A stretch of DNA of 64,000 nt. Source: Colocasia esculenta. Lineage: Eukaryota; Streptophyta; Magnoliopsida; Alismatales; Araceae. Below the pieces are notes generated by a model, which was given only the letters and a program-made list of their open reading frames with translations, did no database searches and was not told the DNA's origin. The position numbers and the translations under genes are program-made. Shown here piece after piece: positions 57,725 through 64,000 of this stretch; the first letter of the stretch is position 1, and every line of letters starts with the position of its first letter. Location: contig CM024755.1 in the NCBI GenBank assembly GCA_014218235.1, positions 80,297,960-80,361,959 of the forward strand, in the 5' to 3' direction.

Positions 57725-58773
57725 GTTTCCTACCAATCAGATCAGCGTGGTCAGTGGACAAGCTTGCCATGTTGTTTGTGGATAGAGTTGTATCATTGCA
57801 CAAGACCCCTGCCTCTATTGCCTCAGATAGAGATCTGAGGTTCACTTCTCGTTTCTAGTGCAATTTTCAATGAGCACTGGGCACCGAGTTAAGGCTGAGT
57901 TCACCCTATCACCCGCAGACAGATGGTCAGTCAGAGAGGACCATACAGACCCTTGAGGACATGTTGAGAGCATGTTGCCTTGACTAGGGCAGCATCTGGG
58001 AGTCGCACCTTCCCATGGTAGAGTTTTCTTATAATAATAGCTTTCACTCCAGTATTGGGATGGCGCCCTACAAGGCTTTGTACGGCAGACCGTGCCAGAC
58101 ACCTTTGCACTAGCATGAGGTTGGTGAGAGGTAGTTACTGGGACTAGAGTTGGTACAGTAGTTTGCAGACACAGTGAGGCTGATCAAATTGAGACTGCAG
58201 ATATCATAGAGTAGACAGAAGAGCTATGCAGATGTTCACCGGAGGCCACTTCAGTTTGAGGTAGGTGACAGTGTATTTCTATGGATCTCGCAACCAAGGG
58301 CATTCTCAGGTTTGGGAAGAGGGGCAAGCTTAGCCTGAGGTTTGTTGGTCCCTTTCCCATCCTGGAGAGGGTTGGCGAGGTCGCGTACAAGTTAGCTCTT
58401 CCGTTTGAGTTGGCAGGTGTTCACGACGTCTTACACATCTCCCAGCGGAGGAGGTACATGCTAGATCTGTCGCAGGTATGGACTAGTTACAGTTAGAGGT
58501 TGCTCCAGATCTATCAGTACTAGAGTATCCGGTCAGTGTTGTGGACTGCAGAGTGCAGTAACTACGCAGGAGGCAGATCCCGCTCGTCAAGGTTGTTTGG
58601 GAGAATTGCATCGGTGGCAAGGCCATGTGGGAGCGCGAGGATGAGATGCGGGAGCATTTTCCTTACTTGTTTGAGTGACTGGTATGTTTGGTTGTGACTG
58701 ATATGTTTGGTTGTCTTCGTCCCCAAGCTTCTTCCTTAATTTTGAGGATGAAATATTTTTTTGTTGGTTAGAT
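57725..58773 (+). pseudogene. pol: integrase of the decayed chromovirus, second part, and 3' UTR
   Basis: Core continues: ASDRDLRFTS with the second Asp, then PQTDGQSERTIQTLEDMLRA with the Glu, and YNNSFHSSIGMAPYKALYGR. The GPF motif (LRFVGPFPILERVGEVAYKL) lies at about 58335-58395. A chromodomain-like end (IPLVKVVWEN, MWEREDEMREHFPYLF) stops at about 58678. Stops occur near 57856, 57985, 58110, 58208 and 58490. 58679-58773 is untranslated and has a GAGGATGAAAT segment where a polypurine tract is expected. Confidence 0.82.
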
Positions 58774-61260
58774 TGTAACATCCTTCTTTCATTGGTCAGC
58801 CACCTTCTGATGAAGGTAGCGACATATCGAGCCATCGCCTTCTGAAGGAGATAGGATGGCTGTTGCATTTTGGTTAGGAACATGACATGCATGTCGTCGC
58901 GTTCAGCATTCTGACCCCAACATGTAGTTTTATCATTTTGCTGTCGGGACAGTTGGGCCAACTGTCAAACACTGATAGATGAAGGCAACATGTTAGGTGT
59001 CGTGTTCATGGTGTCAGGTCTGCGAGGATGACATGTGGCGGTTCTGTTGGTCAGGTCTGACTATTACTTTGAGGTCGCGATAGGTTAGCCATCACATTCA
59101 GTAAGTGAACGTGATAGGTAAGTTGTCGCGTTCTCAAGTCCGTGGCCTATTTGTGCAAGGCCAGCAGACCAGCCCTCTTCTTCCCTTTTCTTTCTTCTTC
59201 CTCCCTTCCTCCAACCCCTCTGTGTGTATTCTTCCGTAGGGGAGTTTGTGAGGGTGTAGGTGAGAAGGTTGTACGTTTCTCCTTGGCGTGGTGTCCTCTC
59301 CTGTGTGGCGTTCCCCTCCTCAATGTGTGATGTCTTCTCTGGCATGTAGGAGGATGATTGTGGCTCGTGGACAGTGTGACTGTGGAGCTTGGAGTGAGGA
59401 GAAGGGGGCCATCCACACGAGAAAACCCCAACGGGTTGGCTCTTCGTTTTGAGGTAGGGACCCTTGCCTTCCCCCTAGTTCTATCATGCTAGGACCTCCA
59501 TTCCCCTCCTCCGAGCCATTAGAATCCATGCTAGGATTGTGCATGTGTGATTGGTGTTCCCTTTGAGCTTGGTTTGGGGTTCGGGTGATGAGGGTTTCAT
59601 GCATGCATGTGAGGTTCTTGGAGTGTAGATACATATTCTTGACATACATGGGCGTGGATGAGGGTGGTTTGTGCTTGTGGAATGCATTACATCATCCTAC
59701 ATGCTTCCCTTCCTCTATACTTTCCAGATCGTGATTTAAGGCATGTTTTTTGAGCTCTCTGGTGTCTCTATCTGTGGTCACGACAAGGTTCTTGTCGCGA
59801 CCAAGATCGCAATATATCGACCTGTCGCCTTCTGATATGAACGCAACGCTACACCCTGTCGCCTTCTGGTAGCAATAGGATGGTTGTCGCCTTCATACGC
59901 TGTTTCCCGTGGGTTGTGGGAAGTCTTGGGTGGTCACCCGGACCTCTGTCTATGGTCGCGACAATGCCCTTGTCGTGACCGAGTTCGCGATAGCTCCCCT
60001 GTCACCTTCAGACCTAGGTCACGATAGGCAAGGTGTCATCTTCAAGTGGCGACAGCCCTTATGTCGCCTTCTCAGACAGAGAGTGACTTGGCGATCTGTT
60101 CGGAGTTTTTCCTTTCGCTGCGACTTTGTTTCTTGGCACCTATGCTATTTCCTAGCATGGTCCTACTCTAGTCATTCGCCTAGTTCTAGGCACTTGTGGG
60201 CTTGTCTGTTGAGAGGTTGTTACCGTTACTTGGACCCCCAGTCCTCGCGCGTTTGTTGAGGGAGTTCTCCAAGCGGCGGGCGAGTTAGAGTTTTAGACTC
60301 TGGTAGCAGAGGGGAAAACGGTGGGGACAAAGGCGTAGAGTCATTTGCAGAGCTCTCTTAGCTAAGTCTGGGACGCCGAGGTGGTTTGGTGTTCTTCCAG
60401 TGTAGATCAGTTAGTCCTTCTCACTGCCTCACTCTACATGGTATTGTTTCCATTTAGAGGGGCCAGATGTGGGACCGTAGTCTGGCCAGACTATGGTTGT
60501 TGTTGTGTTACTTCAGTTCCGCGTCTCACTTCAACGGGAGATGCTAGACATAGATTGGTGGTCGAGGATAAGGTGCGAGGCACACCTAACCGGTTGACTA
60601 GTGGTAGTTGTCTTCCGTGGTTAGTGTCTTTATCCAGGCAGTTGTTCATTGTCTATGTTTGCAACCTTGGGTTCTTCCCATCCCGTGGTTTACACGGGTT
60701 TCCGATCCCCACGTGTGGTTTAGACCGATGGTTGTGTAGTTACTTTATGCTTCCGCACTTACTCTGTTAGTAGGATAGATTTACCTGCTTAATTTTCGTT
60801 TTGCACATATATCTATTCTACTTGTTAGAACCAGTGGGAGATTGGTAGTCCCCACTGGGCTTCTTTGTGAAGCTCATTTCCTCCTTCACAAGTGAGACTT
60901 CACAGCAGTACCCTCCGCGGCAGGCTGAGGAGACGAGGCCATAGTAGATGGTGTCTTCTGTGAGCAGTGTTCCCTCTTACTTGTTTCGTCACCCTCGGGG
61001 TATGCCCCTAAGGGCTCTATTATTCCTTCCTTTCTACACTTGTACTTTGCTACTTTGGGACTATACTAGACTTGCACTTGCGTTGGACGCTTTACCTTCA
61101 CTTGTTAGTACATTTTAGTGCGTGTTGTTGTTACTTACTCCCTGTTACATATCTCATTAGACCGGTCCGTTAGTCCCTTCGGGTCTTCAGATCCGTGGGC
61201 GGCGGCGCCGATGGTCGGATCCTTGGCGGGAGCCAGGAGTTCGGGCGTCGGGGAGACCCA
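58774..61260 (+). mobile_element. 3' LTR of the decayed chromovirus
   Basis: Starts TGTAACATCCTTC. The end is uncertain: TTCGGGCGTCGGGG followed by AGACCCA at 61260 resembles the usual LTR end, but CCTGTTACA at 61149 is an alternative. It holds a GTCGCGAC array, and at 60851-60905 the module CACTGGGC...GCTCA followed by CTTCACAG. ORFs of 78-129 codons in it are not recognisable. Confidence 0.7.
58800..60085. repeat. GTCGCGAC / TGTCGCCTTCTG motif clusters in the chromovirus LTR
   Basis: Two clusters, at 58800-59130 and 59760-60085. Motifs are GTCGCGAC (palindrome), CTTGTCGCGACC and CTGTCGCCTTCTGA. Copies are irregularly spaced and many are decayed (GTCGTGAC, GTCACGA). Confidence 0.7.
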
Positions 61261-61406
61261 ATAGGATATGCAATAGTATCTTGAAATTTCAATGGTAATT
61301 AATATCCCATTTGGACCTTCCTTTAGCAAGAGAATAATGCTTCTCTTCAATTGGTTATACATTCTCCTCATCCTAATATGAAGACTCCCCTAAACCAATG
61401 CATCAG
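61261..61406. other. unassigned junction segment
   Basis: Between the chromovirus LTR and the next copia LTR. A minus-strand frame runs from here (MRRMYNQLKRSIILLLKEG) across the junction into the GC-rich LTR end, so it is chimeric; I could not assign the part that lies here. Confidence 0.35.
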
Positions 61407-63499
61407 TGATGACAAACCTTCCCCATATAAATTAATTCAGTTATTTATATATATTAATTTTGATGATTAACAAAATAGTACTAATGAATTACTTGAGCTT
61501 TGAGAACAGGAAATAAAAGAAAAATGAAAGTTCAAGACAATCAGGTAAGTCTCATTTCATGCTTTGTCCAAGTTTTTGTATCGACTTCTATCGATAAGCA
61601 GAACGATTCCTTCTGACCGAAAAGTTCAATCAAATCGATACCGCAATGATTTCTTAAAAGATCTCACAACGACTTTCTAGCCGTAACGATTTCTTTAGTC
61701 CTCGTAACGATTTCTTTAGAACTCGCAACGACTTTCTAGCCGTAACGATTTCTTTAGTCCTCGTAACGATTTCTTTAGAATTCGCAATGACTTTCTAGTC
61801 GTAATGATTTCTTTAGTCCTCGTAACGATTTCTTTAGAACTCGCAACGACTTTCTAGCCGTAACGATTTCTTTAGTTCTCGTAACGATTTCTTTGAAACT
61901 CGTAACGACTTGATAGCTGTAACGATTTCTTTAGTTCTCGTAACGATTTCTTTGAAACTCGTAACGACTTAATAGCTGTATTGATTTCTTAGTTCTCGTA
62001 ACGATTTCTTTGAAACTCGTAACGACTTGATAGCCATAACGACTTCTTTAGTTCTCGTAACGATTTCTTTGAAACTCGTAACGACTTGATAGCTGTAACG
62101 ATTTCTTTAGTTCTCGTAACGATTCTTTGAAACTCGTAACGACTTGATAGCTGTAACGATTTCTTTAGTTCTCGTAACGATTTCTTTGAAACTCGTAACG
62201 ACTTGATATCCATAACGACTTCTTTAGTTCTCGCAACGATTTCTTTAGAGTTCATAACGACATGATAAGTGTTTATAACGATTTGCTATAACTCATAACG
62301 ATTTCATCATTATAATTTAATAATGCTCTGTCATAACGATTTGTCTATTATCGTATAACGATTTCATAAGTCATGAAGGCATCGGGATTGTTCATATCGA
62401 CCTTTTTGCTGTATCAGTATAATGCTTTTAATAGCGTTGAAAAGTCAAAGTCATATCTCGTCTGTTGACTGCTACGCATTAAATGCTCTCTGATCGTATC
62501 TCCCATGCATGTAGACAATATCTTCCATTTTTATGCTACTCTGTCTACGTCCTTTTTTAGATAGAAAGGAGCTTTGCTATATATTGCAATATATGTTCCA
62601 TCTGCAACTAACAATTGACGACAGTCCTAGCTGTCCTCTATTTATTGTTGATATGCGCAGCAGATCTGACAAGACTCATCTGTACAACGTTGGACACAAG
62701 ATATATGATTCTAAAATATTTTTTCTTGCATGTACTAAAGGATAAAAGACTGAAGATCAGAAGCTTCCTTGCTGACCAGTCTAACGTACACCTGGATGAG
62801 AGACAACGGTTCTTGTAACGTTCAAATTTCAAGTAGAAGCTTAAATACAAGACTCAAGACTGAGAAGAACACACAACAAGAGATAACATCATTCAAAAAG
62901 AAAGCAACACCAATTCTTCGAGTCTTCTGAGTTCCAAGCAAGAGCGAAGCGACCATTCCAATTGTCTCTTAGCTCTTTAGCTCTCAGTGTTCAAAGAAGA
63001 AATTCTTGTGAGAGCCTGTGTAGTCTTTGGAGAGAAACCAGTGTCAAATTCTCTTTCTCTCTCGAGGCTTGTTTGCTTCAGCTTTTAGCTGGTTAAGCTA
63101 GTGTCTGAAGCTTGTTCTTAAACTTCGTTTCTTGGTTTGTACCCTTCTGGACGAAGGAAGACCTGGTGGTATCCAGGGTGGTTGTTTTCCCTTCAAGTTG
63201 AAGGAAGACCAGTTGAGGCTGGGTGTAAGGATCCGTGAGGGGGATAGTACCTTAATTAGTGAAATCCTGAGGCATTGCTCAGGGACTGGATGTAGGTCTC
63301 CTGTGGAGAGGAGTTCCGAACCAGGATAAAAATCCTTGTGTCTTGTGGTTGTGCTTATGTGCGTTTGTTGTCTTATTTTGTCCAACTCTAACGTTTGTTT
63401 AAGTTGTTGTTAATCTTTTTAGTGAACAGGTTTTAATCAAAGATCAAATTTTAAATAACCCATTCACCCCCCCCCTCTGGGCTAGCTAGCTGGGCAACA
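61407..63499 (+). mobile_element. 5' LTR of a Sirevirus-like copia element
   Basis: The right end GGGCAACA at 63499 is firm: it is followed by the primer site. The run CACCCCCCCCC near 63466 and the blocks GGGACTGGATGTAGGTCT and CCGAACCAGGATAAAA match the copia LTR ending at 25325. The left end (TGATGACAAACC at 61407) is inferred from its distance to the TTTTGATGATTAACAAAA block and is less sure. TATA-like candidates are GCTATATATTGC near 62575 and CTTAAATACAAG near 62838. The ORFs on both strands are not genes. Confidence 0.75.
61640..62390. repeat. AACGATTTCTTTAG array, 60-bp higher-order unit
   Basis: Basic motif CGTAACGATTTCTTTAG, about 30 copies. From about 61870 the array is organised in 60-bp units containing one AACGACTTGATAGCTGT and two AACGATTTCTTT. 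In U3 of the copia LTR, upstream of the TATA-like candidates. The minus-strand 88-codon ORF here is a repeat product. Confidence 0.88.
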
Positions 63500-63501
63500 A
63501 G

Positions 63502-63513
63502 TGGTATCAGAGC
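63502..63513 (+). promoter_or_regulatory. primer binding site, initiator-Met tRNA
   Basis: TGGTATCAGAGC two bases after the LTR end. Confidence 0.9.
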
Positions 63514-63563
63514 GAGTCTCTTCGACAAAGAAGAAGATCCAACGATCTGAAGAGTAAAGATCC

Positions 63564-64000
63564 ATGGCAGCCCAAAGTAACTTCGAAGGTCAGTCAGTCA
63601 ACAGGCCTCCCTTGTTCGATGGAGAAGATTACACCTACTGGAAGACAAGAATGGAGTACTTTCTACAAGGCCACGATTATACAATATGGTCCATTGTGGA
63701 AAGGTGATCTTCTAGTCACAAATGCAAAGGCTCAGTGGACAGATGACGACAAGAAGAATATCCTTAAACTCAAAGCCAAGAGTATTCTGTGTTGTGCCCT
63801 CAGCAAGAAAGATTCAACAGAGTTTCAGCCTGCAAATCCGCAATGGAAATGTGGGAAAAGCTCAGGATTACCTATGAAGGGACAGACAAAGTAAAGGAGA
63901 CAAGATCGATATTCTTGTGGCTCAATACGAAAGATTCCAATGCAGTCAGGTGAATCTATAACTCAGATGTTTAGTAGATTCACAGATATTACAAATGGAT
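63564..64000 (+). pseudogene. gag: start of Gag of the Sirevirus-like element, cut by the window edge
   Basis: ATG at 63564 gives MAAQSNFEGQSVNRPPLFDG, then DYTYWKTRMEYFLQ, the typical start of Ty1/copia Gag (UBN2-like domain). A frameshift near 63705 moves the frame (continuing AKAQWTDDDKK, then LKAKSILCCALS). Another near 63830-63900 leads to SGESITQMFSRFTDITNG at the window end. These are familiar Sirevirus Gag segments in the right order. The coding capacity is therefore broken, although the rest of the element is not visible. Confidence 0.75.

Larger units (their letters stand above)
51592..61260 (+). mobile_element. decayed Ty3/gypsy chromovirus, 5' end missing
   Basis: Gag, protease, RT, RNase H, integrase and 3' LTR in order on the plus strand. 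The 5' LTR and gag start are missing at the junction with the copia LTR fragment. The integrase is split by a solo LTR (55041-57724). It has many stops and frameshifts, far more than the element at 31196, so it is older. Confidence 0.85.

Noticed and set aside
61135..61371. 78-codon minus-strand ORF as an organelle-derived gene fragment
   Set aside because: It spans the junction between the GC-rich LTR end and AT-rich DNA, so it is chimeric; I could not match it to any plastid or mitochondrial gene.

Overview
The window is nuclear DNA of a flowering plant and is almost entirely transposable elements nested inside one another. The evidence for a plant is the set of lineages present: a Tat/Retand-type Ty3/gypsy element with an antisense ORF and a second RNase H, Tekay/Del-like chromoviruses primed by initiator-Met tRNA, Sirevirus-like Ty1/copia elements with repeated polypurine tracts, a Harbinger element with a Myb/SANT ORF, and a SINE-like fragment. 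I recognise no complete host gene. A run of 100 N at 50894-50993 marks a scaffold gap.

Layout. 1-7991: Tat-type gypsy element on the minus strand. Its 5' LTR is at 7223-7991, its gag-pol is decayed, and an opposite-strand ORF lies beyond the integrase; the 3' LTR is outside the window. 7992-25325: remains of a plus-strand Sirevirus-like copia element (gag remnant, 3' UTR, 3' LTR). Its 3' LTR is cut into three pieces by two insertions: a complete gag-only element with 4.2-kb LTRs (9300-18988, target duplication TCGAC), and a minus-strand gypsy fragment (19279-24487) that carries a solo copia LTR inside its own LTR. 25326-28727: low-information DNA with a small copia LTR remnant. 28728-43695: a solo gypsy LTR of about 4.05 kb, split by a complete Tekay-like element (31196-42105, duplication TTCAT). 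43696-50758: DNA with a SINE-like piece, MITE-like elements, a solo gypsy LTR (46428-49788, duplication TAAGT) and a Harbinger element. 50994-61260: copia LTR fragment, then a badly decayed chromovirus whose integrase is split by another solo LTR (55041-57724, duplication GTTTC). 61407-64000: 5' LTR, primer site and start of gag of another Sirevirus-like element.

How parts relate. The gag-only element keeps an open gag, a primer site, a polypurine tract and full LTRs but no pol. It resembles the Tekay-like element at 31196-42105 in its LTRs, its gag and the last bases before the 3' LTR, so a relative of that element is the likely source of its reverse transcriptase and integrase. Every pol copy visible in this window is disabled by stops, frameshifts or lost catalytic residues.

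The most striking unexplained structure is regulatory. Nearly every LTR family here carries its own dense array of short repeats, most of them centred on a CG-containing palindrome (ATCGAT, GTCGAC, TGACGTCA, GTCGCGAC, CTTCG/CGAAG), usually between the LTR start and a TATA-like box. Several otherwise different gypsy LTRs also share two small downstream modules: a GGAGGAGC-type motif, and an ACTGGGC/GCTCA hairpin followed by a 3'-splice-site-like sequence.
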